A stretch of DNA of 64,000 bases from Streptomyces sp. NBC_00557 (GCF_036345995.1 NZ_CP107796.1:4340001-4404000); one strand, 5' to 3'. Positions 27,106-35,311 are shown, counted from the stretch's first letter. The notes: generated from the sequence alone by a model not told the origin. Made by a program: numbers and translations.

Positions 27106-28084
27106 CTAGACGAGTAAGTCCGAAGGGGCCGAGTGCATGAAGCGAGGGTCTCGTTGGTCCGTTTGTGACGACAGACCTCGAAACCCTCGCGACTGCACTG
27201 TACGTGAAGATCGATGACTCTCTGGCAGGATCGCGTCGATGGGGCCGCCCGCCGAGCCTGAGCGATGCCGAGTTGTTGACGCTGGCGGTGATGCAGGCCC
27301 TGCTCGGGTTCGTCTCCGAAGCCCGCTGGCTGCGGTTCGCCCGCGTCCATCTGGCGGCCGAGTTCCCCTACCTGCCCGGGCAGTCCGGGTACAACAAACG
27401 CCTGCGGGCCGCGAACACGCTGATCAGCAGGTTCATCCGCACCCTGGCCCGGGACAGCGACCTTTGGCACGACGACGTGTGGATCGTGGACTCCACCCCC
27501 GTGGAGTGCGCCCGCTCACGGCCCACCGCGAAGCGCTCCGACCTGGCCGGCTGGGCCGGCTACGGCTACTGCCCCTCGCACTCCCGGTTCTTCTGGGGCC
27601 TGCGTCTTCACCTTGTGTGCACCCCCGGCGGCCTCCCGATCGCCTGGGCCCTGGCCAACCCCAAAGTTGACGAACGCGAGGTGCTGGCCGACATGCTCAC
27701 CGGCGACCAGGACCTACTGGCCACCCACCCCGGACAGACCATCGTCGGCGACAAGGGCTACGTATCCAGGCACCTCGACGCCTTCATGGCCGAGCACGGC
27801 CTGACCCTGCTGCGGCCGACCTACCGCAACATCACCCCCCGGCCCGGCGAACACCTTCTCAAGCCCATCCGACAGCTCATCGAGTCGGTGAACGACACCC
27901 TCAAGGGCCAGCTCGACCTCGAGCGTCACGGCGCGAGAACCCCCGCCGGCGTTCTCGCCCGTGTCGGACAACGGATCCTCGCCATGACGACCGCGATCTG
28001 GCACAACCGCAACACAGGCCGAGCCATCACACGCTCACTGATCGCCTACGACCACTGACCAACCCTTCGGACTTACTCGTCTAG
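27106..28084 (+). mobile_element. IS982-like insertion sequence with CTAG target duplication
   Basis: Perfect 18-bp terminal inverted repeats, ACGAGTAAGTCCGAAGGG at 27110-27127 and its complement at 28063-28080, bound a 971-bp element. CTAG directly outside each end (27106-27109, 28081-28084) reads as a 4-bp target duplication, although CTAG is itself palindromic and could be counted as part of the repeats. One transposase gene fills the element. The right CTAG supplies the stop codon of the leftward glnR gene. The intact ORF and perfect ends suggest a recent, possibly active insertion. Confidence 0.88.
27165..28058 (+). CDS. IS982-like DDE transposase
   Basis: 297 residues from GTG 27165. 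The N-terminus TDLETLATALYVKIDDSL and GRPPSLSDAELLTLAVMQALLGF match IS982-family transposases. Catalytic acidic residues are visible: Asp in WIVDSTPVEC (about 111), Asp in IVGDKGYVS (about 205) and Glu in QLIESVNDTLKGQ (about 245). The GYCPSHSRFFWGLRLHL block is also typical. It cuts and pastes the element through the 18-bp ends. The ORF is complete, with no frameshift. Confidence 0.92.
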   Translation: MTTDLETLATALYVKIDDSLAGSRRWGRPPSLSDAELLTLAVMQALLGFVSEARWLRFARVHLAAEFPYLPGQSGYNKRLRAANTLISRFIRTLARDSDLWHDDVWIVDSTPVECARSRPTAKRSDLAGWAGYGYCPSHSRFFWGLRLHLVCTPGGLPIAWALANPKVDEREVLADMLTGDQDLLATHPGQTIVGDKGYVSRHLDAFMAEHGLTLLRPTYRNITPRPGEHLLKPIRQLIESVNDTLKGQLDLERHGARTPAGVLARVGQRILAMTTAIWHNRNTGRAITRSLIAYDH

Positions 28085-28860
28085 GCCTCCGCGTGGACCT
28101 CGGCGTCGTCACGGGCGACGGAAGTGTCCGGGTTCTCCTGCTTCGCACGGTCCGCCCTGGCCTTGGCGTCCTCGCCGGACCGGTCCGGCTTCTCCGGCGT
28201 AACGAATCGATAACCGACGTTCCGGACCGTGCCGATCAGCGACTCGTGCTCCGGGCCGAGTTTGGCGCGCAGCCGCCGTACGTGCACGTCGACCGTCCGG
28301 GTGCCGCCGAAGTAGTCGTAGCCCCACACCTCCTGCAGCAGCTGGGCGCGGGTGAAGACCCGGCCCGGGTGCTGGGCGAGGTACTTGAGCAGCTCGAACT
28401 CCTTGAAGGTCAGGTCCAGGACCCGGCCCTTGAGCTTGGCGCTGTAGGTCGCCTCGTCCACGGAGAGGTCGCCGTTGCGGATCTCCATCGGCGAGTCGTC
28501 GCTGACGAGCTGCTGGCGGCCCATGGCCAGCCGCAGCCGGGCCTCCACCTCCGCCGGTCCGGCGGTGTCGAGGAGCACGTCGTCGATGCCCCAGTCGGCG
28601 GTCACGGCTGCGAGGCCGCCCTCGGTGACGACCAGGATCAGCGGACAGCCGGGGCCGGTGGACCGCAGCAGCTGGCACAGGCTGCGCACCTGGGGCAGAT
28701 CGCGGCGGCCGTCGACGAGGATCACGTCGGCGCCCGGGGTGTCGACGAGGGCGGGGCCCTCCGCCGGGGCCACCCGCACGTTGTGCAGGAGCAGGCCGAG
28801 GGCGGGCAGCACCTCCGTCGACGGCTGGAGGGCGTTGGTCAGGAGCAGCAGAGAACTCAT
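28081..28860 (-). CDS. glnR: GlnR, global nitrogen regulator
   Basis: ATG 28860, about 9 nt after GAGGAGG, gives 259 residues. The receiver-like domain ([20 protein letters not shown]) keeps the equivalent Asp50 but lacks the usual acidic pocket, as in GlnR, an atypical OmpR-type regulator not phosphorylated in the standard way. The winged helix holds [20 protein letters not shown] and [16 protein letters not shown]. GlnR activates glnA, amtB and other nitrogen genes under nitrogen limitation (known). The C-terminal tail is charged. The stop TAG lies inside the target site of an IS element, so the 3' untranslated region has been replaced by IS sequence while the protein is intact. Confidence 0.95.
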   Translation of the reverse strand: MSSLLLLTNALQPSTEVLPALGLLLHNVRVAPAEGPALVDTPGADVILVDGRRDLPQVRSLCQLLRSTGPGCPLILVVTEGGLAAVTADWGIDDVLLDTAGPAEVEARLRLAMGRQQLVSDDSPMEIRNGDLSVDEATYSAKLKGRVLDLTFKEFELLKYLAQHPGRVFTRAQLLQEVWGYDYFGGTRTVDVHVRRLRAKLGPEHESLIGTVRNVGYRFVTPEKPDRSGEDAKARADRAKQENPDTSVARDDAEVHAEA

Positions 28861-29039
28861 ACGTCTGGTTCCTCCTCGGTCCCTGCGAGGCAGTGCGGAC
28901 GGGTACTGCTCTGCGATCCCGAAGGCCCCGTACACCCGCGGTCACCCGAGGTTTCCCGCTTCGTATACAACGCTTCCGAAAGCACAAAAGGACCCGGGGG
29001 CTGCGCTGCCCGAGTCCTCTGCCCAGCAGAATAGCCCAC

Positions 29040-29900
29040 ATGAGCAACGGTCCGGCAGGTCATGTGGCACGTTCCACCGTTCGTCCGCATGACGAGACAG
29101 GCAGACAGGGCCCTATCCGGACGTTCCTGTGCAGCGCCGACGGGGTTTCGATCGATTCCGTATACGATCCGGGCGCCGTCGTGTACGAAAGCGCCGAAAA
29201 CCCTCCGGACGCCGGCCGTTCCCCCGCCCGTGACCTGGTGTTCGTCGTCGCCCACGGGTTCACCGGGGACGTGGACCGGCCGCATGTGCGACGGGTGGCG
29301 GGCGTGCTGCGCGCCCACGGCGCCGTCGTCACCTTCTCCTTCCGCGGACACGGGCGCTCCGGCGGCCGGTCCACGGTCGGCGACAAGGAGGTCCTGGACC
29401 TCGCCGCAGCGGTGGAGTGGGCGCGCGGCCTCGGGCACGCGCGCGTGGCGACCGTCGGCTTCTCCTTGGGCGGCTCGGTGGTCCTCAGGCACGCGGCCCT
29501 GCACCCCGGCACGGTGGACGCGGTGGTCTCGGTCAGCGCCCCGGCCCGCTGGTACTACCGGGGCACGGCCCCCATGCGACGGCTGCACTGGCTGGTCACC
29601 CGCCCCGCGGGCCGCCTGGTCGGCCGCTACGGCCTGCGCACCCGCATCCACCACCGGGACTGGGACCCGGTGCCGCTGTCCCCGGCCGAGGCGGTGCCGC
29701 GGATCGCCCCCACCCCGCTGCTGATCGTGCACGGCGACCGGGACGGCTACTTCCCCCTCGACCACCCCCGGATGCTCGCCGAGGCGGCCGGTGACCACGG
29801 CGAACTCTGGGTGGAGGCGGGCATGGGACACGCCGAGAACGCGGCGGACGACGGCCTGCTGAGCCGGATCGGGGAATGGGCGGCGGTCAAGGCGGGCTAG
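29040..29900 (+). CDS. Alpha/beta-hydrolase
   Basis: I start at ATG 29040 (286 residues). The upstream in-frame extension to 28893 is Arg-rich and overlaps the glnR promoter region. The fold shows FVVAHGFTGD (oxyanion loop), GFSLGGSVVLRHAAL with nucleophile Ser at about 142, Asp in VHGDRDGYFPL and His in GMGHAEN. It is most like the serine hydrolases annotated as lysophospholipase or peptidase-like; the substrate is unknown. It is divergent from glnR and followed after 46 nt by the MoaD-like gene, so the two may form a transcript. Confidence 0.88.
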   Translation: MSNGPAGHVARSTVRPHDETGRQGPIRTFLCSADGVSIDSVYDPGAVVYESAENPPDAGRSPARDLVFVVAHGFTGDVDRPHVRRVAGVLRAHGAVVTFSFRGHGRSGGRSTVGDKEVLDLAAAVEWARGLGHARVATVGFSLGGSVVLRHAALHPGTVDAVVSVSAPARWYYRGTAPMRRLHWLVTRPAGRLVGRYGLRTRIHHRDWDPVPLSPAEAVPRIAPTPLLIVHGDRDGYFPLDHPRMLAEAAGDHGELWVEAGMGHAENAADDGLLSRIGEWAAVKAG

Positions 29901-29946
29901 CCTGACAGCACTCTTATTTCATTCTTGCTGTCGATCGAGGAACGAG

Positions 29947-30201
29947 ATGCCCAAGGTCACGGTGCGCTACTGGGCCGCCGCGAAGGCCGCGGCCGAGGTC
30001 GCCGAGGAGCCGTACGAGGCGGACACGCTCGCCGACGTGCTGGCCGCCGTGCGCGCGCGACACCCCGGTGAACTCACGCGCGTGCTGCAGCGCTGCTCCT
30101 TCCTCGTCGACTCAGACCCCGTCGGGACCCGCGCGCATGAGACGGTACGGCTGGCCGAGGGCGGCACGGTCGAGGTGCTCCCGCCGTTCGCAGGAGGATG
30201 A
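29947..30201 (+). CDS. MoaD/ThiS-family sulfur-carrier protein
   Basis: 84 residues with the ubiquitin-like beta-grasp pattern: VTVRYWAAAKAAAEV at the start, SFLVDSDPVG in the middle and the C-terminal LPPFAGG. The terminal Gly-Gly is the site adenylated and thiocarboxylated by a MoeB/ThiF-type enzyme. YWAAAKAA and the length favour MoaD (molybdopterin synthase small subunit) over ThiS. It could also feed a sulfur transfer pathway; the cysA-sseC genes lie about 4 kb downstream. It begins 46 nt after the hydrolase and ends 4 nt before the next start. Confidence 0.88.
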   Translation: MPKVTVRYWAAAKAAAEVAEEPYEADTLADVLAAVRARHPGELTRVLQRCSFLVDSDPVGTRAHETVRLAEGGTVEVLPPFAGG

Positions 30202-30205
30202 GGCG

Positions 30206-31336
30206 ATGAGCGACCAGCCGTATCAGGGCGGCCAGCCGTACCAGGGCGGCCCGTACGAGGGCTACGACCCGCACCGGCAGCAGTACCCGCAGCAGCCGCA
30301 GTGGCCCGGGTACGAGCACCAGCAGCAGTCCTACGACCCCCAGCACACCCAGCAGTGGCAGGGCCGGACCTGGGAGACGCAGACGCACGCGCCGGTGCAG
30401 ACGCCGGTGCCGGCGGAGACGGCGTACCTGTCGGCGGTGCAGCAGCAGCCGTACGAGGGGCAGCACCAGCAGCAGTACGCGACGCCGGCCGGACCGGAGG
30501 GGCAGCCCGCACCCGCACCGCAGGCCGTGGCGGAGCCCGAACCTGCCTACGGCCCCGCCACGCTCGCCGGGAACTCCCGGATCACCGATGCCCAGCGGGC
30601 CCGGCTGGAGGGCCGGTCGCCGATCATCGAGCCCGGCATGCAGCCGGCGCTGCTGACCGCGGCGCTGGGCCTGCTGCTCGCCGTGACGGCGCCCGTCGCG
30701 TCGTACGCGCTCCTCGTGCCGCTCGTCGTGCTCCAGGGCGTGACCGCGGCGGGCTGGTTCCGGCTGAACGGCATGTGGCCGGCCCGGCAGGGCATCGCGC
30801 TGGCGTTCCTCGGCGGGCTGACCGCCGACGCCGCGGTCCTGGCCGCCGGCCGCGACCACGCCCCCGCGGCCATCCTCGGGCCGCTCGGCATCTGGGTCCT
30901 GCTGTCCCTGGTCCTGCAACTGCGCTCGCACGCCTCGCCGGACGAGCGGATGTACGGCCTGATGGCGACGGTCGTCTCGGCGGCGCTGTCGGTCCTGGCC
31001 ACCGGGTATCTGGGCGCCGGCGCGCACGCGGTGTCCGTGGGCGCGGCGGCGGTGGCGGTGGCGGTCCTGGCCCGGGCCCTGCCCCTGCCGACCTCCGCGT
31101 CCGTCGGGGTGTCGCTGCTCGCGGCGGCCGGCGCGGGGATCGCGGCCGGGGGGATGACAGGGCTGGGCGCGAAGGGTGCGCTGCTGGGTGCGGCGGCCGG
31201 CGTCTGCGCCCTGATCGGCCACCGGGTGGCGAGCTACGACTACCCGTCCCGCTTCGTGCACTTCACGGCCGGCGTGGCGCTGCCGCTGTCGGCGGCGGCC
31301 CCGGTGGTATGGGTGCTGGGACGGGCGCTCGGTTAG
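30206..31336 (+). CDS. Polytopic membrane protein with Gln/Tyr/Pro-rich N-terminus
   Basis: ATG 30206 (376 residues), behind AGGAGG at 30192. Residues 1-120 are low-complexity Gln, Tyr, Pro and Gly with repeated YQGG and QQPY units, probably disordered and cytoplasmic. The motif TDAQRARLEGRSPIIEPGMQP follows, then about eight hydrophobic helices to the C-terminus. I recognise this as a conserved Streptomyces integral membrane protein of unknown function. It is probably cotranscribed with the MoaD-like gene (4-nt gap). Confidence 0.82.
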   Translation: MSDQPYQGGQPYQGGPYEGYDPHRQQYPQQPQWPGYEHQQQSYDPQHTQQWQGRTWETQTHAPVQTPVPAETAYLSAVQQQPYEGQHQQQYATPAGPEGQPAPAPQAVAEPEPAYGPATLAGNSRITDAQRARLEGRSPIIEPGMQPALLTAALGLLLAVTAPVASYALLVPLVVLQGVTAAGWFRLNGMWPARQGIALAFLGGLTADAAVLAAGRDHAPAAILGPLGIWVLLSLVLQLRSHASPDERMYGLMATVVSAALSVLATGYLGAGAHAVSVGAAAVAVAVLARALPLPTSASVGVSLLAAAGAGIAAGGMTGLGAKGALLGAAAGVCALIGHRVASYDYPSRFVHFTAGVALPLSAAAPVVWVLGRALG

Positions 31337-31465
31337 CGCCGCCGTCCGCGGCCGGGTTCACCCGGTCGGCGGGTGGCGGAAGGCCGGGCGAGTACGGTGG
31401 CCCCGGTGCGCCCGGGTCCGCCGGACGCGCGCCGGGCGTGTCTTTACCCGACAATGAAACAAGCC

Positions 31466-31500
31466 GGATCCCCGGCCCGATTCCGGCGGGCCGGGGATCC
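31466..31500. terminator. Terminator after the first Gly/Trp-rich gene
   Basis: 13-bp perfect stem GGATCCCCGGCCC (31466-31478) and GGGCCGGGGATCC (31488-31500) with loop GATTCCGGC. On the minus strand a T-rich stretch follows. It also serves the convergent membrane-protein gene. A near copy lies at 32820-32854. Confidence 0.8.
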
Positions 31501-31521
31501 TTGTCATACAGCGGGCTGTGA

Positions 31522-32169
31522 TCAGTCCCAGTCGCCGCCCCGGCCGCCGTCGCCGCCCCAGCCGCCGTCGCCGCCCCAGCCGCCGTCGCCGCCCCAGCCG
31601 CCGTCACGGCCGCCGCCCCAGCCGCCCCAGCCGCCCCAGCCGTGGTCGCAGACCACGCGGAAGCTGCCGACCACGCCGTCCTTGACCTTCAGGTCGCGGA
31701 TCTGCCGGATGCGCACGCCGTCGCTCTGGCTGTGCGGGCCGACGGTCGCCACGGGAGCGCCGTTGTCGCAGACCGCCCCGCGGAACACCTCGACGGTCTG
31801 GTGGCTGTCGTTGCGGATGTTCAGCGTCCGGGCGCCGAGGCCGCTGACCACGGTGATGCAGTCACCGGGACGGGCCGAGTAGGACCGCTCGTTGATCTCG
31901 ATCCGGCCCTCGAAGTGGGGGCGCCATCCCTCGTGGCCGCCGCCCCGGCCCCCGTGGCCCTCGTTGCCCTTGCCGTTGTTGTTGCCGTTGTTGTTGTTCC
32001 CGTTGTTGCTGGCACCGCCGTCGAGAGGCGCGGAGGCGACAGCGGCCGGAGCAGCGGCCGGGGCCGCCTCGGGCGCGGACGCGGCCGCAGCGTAGGTGAC
32101 ACCGGTCGCGGCCAGAGCCGCGGCAGCCGCCGCAGCGGCGGTGACAGCGGTGGAACGAGAGATCTTCAT
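31522..32169 (-). CDS. Secreted Gly/Trp-rich repeat protein, copy 1
   Basis: 215 residues. A Sec signal (MKISRSTAVTAAAAAAAALAATGVTYA) leads into an Ala/Pro linker, an Asn/Gly-rich spacer (NNGNNNNGNNNGKG), and a globular beta domain of about 95 residues from WRPHFEGRIEINERSYSARPGDC. That domain has paired Cys residues (GDCITV, AVCDNG). The C-terminus is a repeat of GGWGGDG units. It may bind to the cell wall or surface; no enzyme motif is visible. A paralogue at 32879-33508 is nearly identical through the signal and the domain. The start is fixed by GGAGAAG 5 nt before ATG. Confidence 0.85.
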   Translation of the reverse strand: MKISRSTAVTAAAAAAAALAATGVTYAAAASAPEAAPAAAPAAVASAPLDGGASNNGNNNNGNNNGKGNEGHGGRGGGHEGWRPHFEGRIEINERSYSARPGDCITVVSGLGARTLNIRNDSHQTVEVFRGAVCDNGAPVATVGPHSQSDGVRIRQIRDLKVKDGVVGSFRVVCDHGWGGWGGWGGGRDGGWGGDGGWGGDGGWGGDGGRGGDWD

Positions 32170-32369
32170 GGTGCTTCTCCAGTCTCTGAGACTCGCCGAC
32201 TCGTCGGCCGGTCGTGAGGAACGTATTGACCGAACGCCGCCGCTGTCACGCGTGAAATGTCATGAGATCTGTTTTTTGTGCGCCAATCGGGCGTTATTCT
32301 GCGATTGGTCGCCGTTCATCGCCCGCTGGCGTCGTGTCAAATCACCCAAGAAACAAGGGAGTTGGGGAG

Positions 32370-32397
32370 CACTAGCCCTTTTGGATGATCTTATGAC
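32370..32397. repeat. Conserved noncoding element, copy 1
   Basis: A 28-nt segment, CACTAG...GATGATCTTATGAC, matches 33708-33735 at 26 of 28 positions, although the sequence around both is much more diverged. It lies about 200 nt upstream of the first Gly/Trp-rich gene. On the minus strand it contains CATAAGAT, which could be a -10 element. The rest of 32170-32819 is gene-free. Confidence 0.55.
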
Positions 32398-32487
32398 TAA
32401 TGGCCACTCTCGCGGCAAGCGTGTCGTTGCCGCCGCAACGGGGCGAGTCGCGCTAGGAACGGCCGGCGAGGCGTGGATCCGGCAATG

Positions 32488-32538
32488 TCGAAGGGCCGTA
32501 TTCCGTGGGCTTCCGGCCCCGGGGGTACGGCCCTTCGA
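32488..32538. terminator. Hairpin TCGAAGGGCCGTA, copy 1
   Basis: 13-bp perfect stem TCGAAGGGCCGTA (32488-32500) and TACGGCCCTTCGA (32526-32538), loop 25 nt. A related hairpin at 33825-33872 follows the sseC gene, so this copy looks like a duplicated terminator now standing without an obvious gene to terminate. Confidence 0.6.
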
Positions 32539-32819
32539 CGGTCCTGGACGGTCCTGGGCGGCTGACGGACGACTGCTCGGCGGCTGCTGGGCAGGCTCCT
32601 GGGCGGCTCTTCGAGTCGGCCGCGAGGAAGGCCTGAGCCGGGCCTGTGCGCTCTTCTCCGCCGCGAACCGCCGCCCCGGCCCGGCAGTCCCGTACCGGCA
32701 CGCGAAAGGGGCCGAGGGCGCGGTTCACGCGCCCTCGGCCGCGGACCCGCCGCCGGCGAACTGTCATGGCGTCACCCTCCTGTCCGGCGACGCTCCTTGC
32801 GCCCGGCGGTGGACATGCC

Positions 32820-32854
32820 GGAGCCCCGGCCCTATTCCGGCGGGCCGGGGCTCC
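32820..32854. terminator. Terminator after the second Gly/Trp-rich gene
   Basis: 13-bp perfect stem GGAGCCCCGGCCC (32820-32832) and GGGCCGGGGCTCC (32842-32854), loop TATTCCGGC. It has the same architecture and nearly the same loop as 31466-31500, with compensatory changes in the stem. Confidence 0.8.
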
Positions 32855-32878
32855 ACTGTTGTCGCAAGGGGCTGAGGG

Positions 32879-33508
32879 TTACTTCCCGTCGTCGCCGCCA
32901 CCCCAGCCGCCGTCGCCGCCGCCCCAGCCGCCGTCGCCGCCGCCCCAGCCGCCGCCACCCCAGCCGCCGTGGCCACCGACCACGCGGAAGCTGCCGATGA
33001 CGCCGTTCCTGACGCGGACGCCCGGCGTGCAGCGGACGCGCACGCCGTCGCTCTGGCTGTGGGGACCGACGACCGCGACGGGAGCGCCGTTGTCGCAGAC
33101 CGCCCCGCGGAACACCTCGACGACCCGGTGGCTGTCGTTGCGGATGTTCAGCGTCCGGGCGCCGAGCCCGCTGACCACGGTGATGCAGTCGCCCGGGTGG
33201 GCCGAGTAGGACCGCTCGTTGATCTGGATCCGGCCCTCGAAGTGGGGGCGCCATCCCTCGTGGCCGCCGCCGCGGCCCTCGTGGCCCTCGTTGCCCTTGC
33301 CGTTGTTGTAGTTGTCGTTGTTGTTGCCCGTGCCGGCACCGCCCATCGGCGCGGCAGGAGCCGCCTCGGGCGCGGGAGCCACGGCGGCCGGAGCGGCGGG
33401 GGCCGCCTCCGGCGCCGAGGCGGCCGACGCGTAGGTGACGCCCGTCGCGGCCAGAGCCGCGGCTGCCGCCGCGGCGGCCGTCAGGGCGGTGGAACGAGAG
33501 ATCTTCAT
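32879..33508 (-). CDS. Secreted Gly/Trp-rich repeat protein, copy 2
   Basis: 209 residues from ATG 33508, behind the same GGAGAAG as copy 1; the longer frame to 33652 is not supported. Signal MKISRSTALTAAAAAAAALA, an Ala/Pro linker longer than in copy 1, an NNNDNYNNGKG spacer, then a domain almost identical to copy 1 (WRPHFEGRIQINERSYSAHPGDC, LNIRNDSHRVVEVFRGAVCDNG). The clearest changes are CTPGVRVRNGVIGSF in place of IRDLKVKDGVVGSF, and Gly in place of the last Cys. The GGWGGGD repeats close the protein. It clearly arose by tandem duplication with copy 1 and is exported; function unknown. Confidence 0.85.
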   Translation of the reverse strand: MKISRSTALTAAAAAAAALAATGVTYASAASAPEAAPAAPAAVAPAPEAAPAAPMGGAGTGNNNDNYNNGKGNEGHEGRGGGHEGWRPHFEGRIQINERSYSAHPGDCITVVSGLGARTLNIRNDSHRVVEVFRGAVCDNGAPVAVVGPHSQSDGVRVRCTPGVRVRNGVIGSFRVVGGHGGWGGGGWGGGDGGWGGGDGGWGGGDDGK

Positions 33509-33707
33509 GGTGCTTCTCCAGTCTCTGAGACACCGACACGTTGGCCGGTCGTTTGGAACGTATTCGGCGATCTCCACGGCTGTCATGTCGGGAAAGTCGT
33601 GAGACTGGGTTTTCGTAGGCCGATTGAGGGATTTGTTGCTTATGCGCCCCACATCTCGATCACCGGGGGGCCGTCAACTCGGCAACCACAAAGGGCAATT
33701 GACGCAT

Positions 33708-33735
33708 CACTAGACCCTTTGGATGATCTTATGAC
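33708..33735. repeat. Conserved noncoding element, copy 2
   Basis: The partner of 32370-32397 (26 of 28 identical), about 200 nt upstream of the second Gly/Trp-rich gene, preceded by TTGACG at 33699. The equal distance to the start codons suggests a promoter or control element moved with the duplication. Confidence 0.55.
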
Positions 33736-33824
33736 AAATTGCTACTCCGCGAGAGAGTGTGTCGATGCTGGCGCACGGAGCCAAGACGCGCTAAGGGCGG
33801 CCGGCGAGGCATGGGCCGGCATGC

Positions 33825-33872
33825 CGAAGGGCCGCACCCCACCGGCGTCCAACCCAGGGGTGCGGCCCTTCG
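33825..33872. terminator. Terminator after sseC
   Basis: 16-bp perfect stem CGAAGGGCCGCACCCC (33825-33840) and GGGGTGCGGCCCTTCG (33857-33872). It lies 35 nt beyond the sseC stop on the minus strand. The outer arms match the hairpin at 32488-32538. Confidence 0.8.
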
Positions 33873-33906
33873 ACCGTCACTGTGCCGCTGCTGCGCGCGG
33901 GACCAA

Positions 33907-34197
33907 TCAGACCGCGATGGCGACCTCGGCCAGCGCGCCCTTCTCCGCCACGACGACCGTACGGTCCGCCGTCGCGCCCGGCACCAGGGCACGCACGGTC
34001 CACGTGCCCTCGGCCGCGTAGAACCGGAACTGGCCGGTCGCCGAGGTCGGCACCTCGGCCGTGAACTCGCCGGTCGAGTCGAGCAGCCGGACGTAGCCCG
34101 TCACCGGCTCGCCGTCGCGGGTCACCTGACCCTGGATCGTGGTCTCACCGGGCTTGATCGTCGAGGCGTCCGGGCCGCCGGCCTTCGCTCCGCACAT
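33907..34197 (-). CDS. sseC: SseC-like DUF1416 protein
   Basis: 96 residues starting MCGAKAGGPD, behind GGAGAAC. The single beta-sandwich domain (ETTIQGQVTRDGEPVTGYVRLLDS, then TGQFRFYAAEGTWTVRALVPG) is the DUF1416 family, encoded next to thiosulfate sulfurtransferase in actinobacteria (sseC beside cysA in mycobacteria). Its exact role in sulfur metabolism is not established. The only Cys is residue 2. It follows cysA after 57 nt and ends at a strong terminator, so cysA-sseC is a two-gene operon behind a leader peptide. Confidence 0.9.
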   Translation of the reverse strand: MCGAKAGGPDASTIKPGETTIQGQVTRDGEPVTGYVRLLDSTGEFTAEVPTSATGQFRFYAAEGTWTVRALVPGATADRTVVVAEKGALAEVAIAV

Positions 34198-34254
34198 GCT
34201 GTTCTCCGAAAGGGGTTGGACCGGGAGGTCGGTCGGGATGGGGTACCTGTTGCC

Positions 34255-35100
34255 TTACTTGCCGGAGCCGAGCTCGATCGGCACGCCGACGAGGGAGCCG
34301 TACTCGGTCCAGGAGCCGTCGTAGTTCTTGACGTTCTCGACGCCGAGCAGCTCGTGCAGCACGAACCAGGTCAGGGCCGAGCGCTCGCCGATGCGGCAGT
34401 AGGCGATCGTGTCCTTGGCGAGGTCCACGTTCTCCTCGGCGTAGAGGGCCTTGAGCTCCTCGTCCGACTTGAAGGTGCCGTCGTCGTTGGCGTTCTTCGA
34501 CCACGGGATGTTCTTCGCGGTCGGGACGTGGCCCGGGCGCTGCGACTGCTCCTGCGGCAGGTGGGCCGGGGCCAGCAGCTTGCCGGAGAACTCGTCGGGC
34601 GAGCGCACGTCGACCAGGTTCTGCGAGCCGATGGCCTTGACCACGTCGTCACGGAAGGCGCGGATCGAGGTGTCCTGCGGCTTGGCCTTGTACTCGGTCT
34701 TCGGGCGCTCCGGGACCTCGTCGCCGGGGACCAGCTCGCGGGCGTCCAGCTCCCACTTCTTGCGGCCGCCGTCGAGGAGCTTGACGTTCTCGTGGCCGTA
34801 GAGCTTGAAGTACCAGTAGGCGTACGAGGCGAACCAGTTGTTGTTGCCGCCGTAGAGGACCACCGTGTGGTCGTTGGCGATGCCCTTCTCCGACAGGAGC
34901 TTCTCGAAGCCCTCCTGGTCGATGAAGTCGCGGCGGACCGGGTCCTGGAGGTCCTTGGTCCAGTCGATGCGGATCGCGTTCTTGATGTGGTTCTTGTCGT
35001 AGGCGGACGTGTCCTCGTCCACCTCGACGATGGCGATGGCCGGGTCGTCCAGGTGCTCCTGCAGCCAGTCGGCGTCGACCAGGACGTCGGTGCGGCTCAT
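34255..35100 (-). CDS. cysA: Thiosulfate/3-mercaptopyruvate sulfurtransferase (rhodanese)
   Basis: ATG 35100 with GGAGGAG upstream gives 281 residues. There are two rhodanese domains: an inactive N-terminal one (about 5-125, VLYGGNNNWFASYAYWYFKLYG) and a catalytic C-terminal one with the active-site loop CRIGERSA, Cys235. It transfers sulfane sulfur from thiosulfate to an acceptor such as cyanide or a thiol. It is cytoplasmic. A 26-residue leader peptide ORF with two Cys codons lies 130 nt upstream, suggesting control by cysteine supply. Confidence 0.95.
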   Translation of the reverse strand: MSRTDVLVDADWLQEHLDDPAIAIVEVDEDTSAYDKNHIKNAIRIDWTKDLQDPVRRDFIDQEGFEKLLSEKGIANDHTVVLYGGNNNWFASYAYWYFKLYGHENVKLLDGGRKKWELDARELVPGDEVPERPKTEYKAKPQDTSIRAFRDDVVKAIGSQNLVDVRSPDEFSGKLLAPAHLPQEQSQRPGHVPTAKNIPWSKNANDDGTFKSDEELKALYAEENVDLAKDTIAYCRIGERSALTWFVLHELLGVENVKNYDGSWTEYGSLVGVPIELGSGK

Positions 35101-35230
35101 GCTCTTTCTCCTCCGGGGCAGTTGCGGCGGGGCGTGCGAGTAGACAGGGGGCGCGCCCGAGAAGGCCGGGCGGCGCACGGGTGCCCTTCCAGCAGGGCAG
35201 GGCCGAGATGCGGAAGTCGGGGACTTTCGC

Positions 35231-35311
35231 TCAGAAGGGGCGACAGAGCATGGCGGCAACGCGGCACAGGTCCACTGCCCGCCGCTTCGTGAGATCCGCC
35301 TGTCGCTTCAT
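35231..35311 (-). CDS. Leader peptide upstream of cysA-sseC (26 residues)
   Basis: ATG 35311 to TGA 35231. The peptide begins MKRQADLTKRR and ends VDLCRVAAMLCRPF, with two Cys codons near the end. I recognise the DLCRVAA-LCR ending as the small actinobacterial leader peptides found before sulfur-assimilation genes. The ATG stands 7 nt after a TACGAT hexamer, so the transcript is probably leaderless. Ribosome stalling at the Cys codons when cysteine is scarce could relieve attenuation of cysA-sseC. The start-to-stop reading is direct; the mechanism is inference from mycobacterial Cys-leader peptides. Confidence 0.8.
   Translation of the reverse strand: MKRQADLTKRRAVDLCRVAAMLCRPF

Noticed and set aside
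31522..31640. CRISPR-like short repeats in the 3' part of the Gly/Trp-rich gene
   Set aside because: The repeats are codon repeats (GGWGG-type units) inside a coding frame with no unique spacers.
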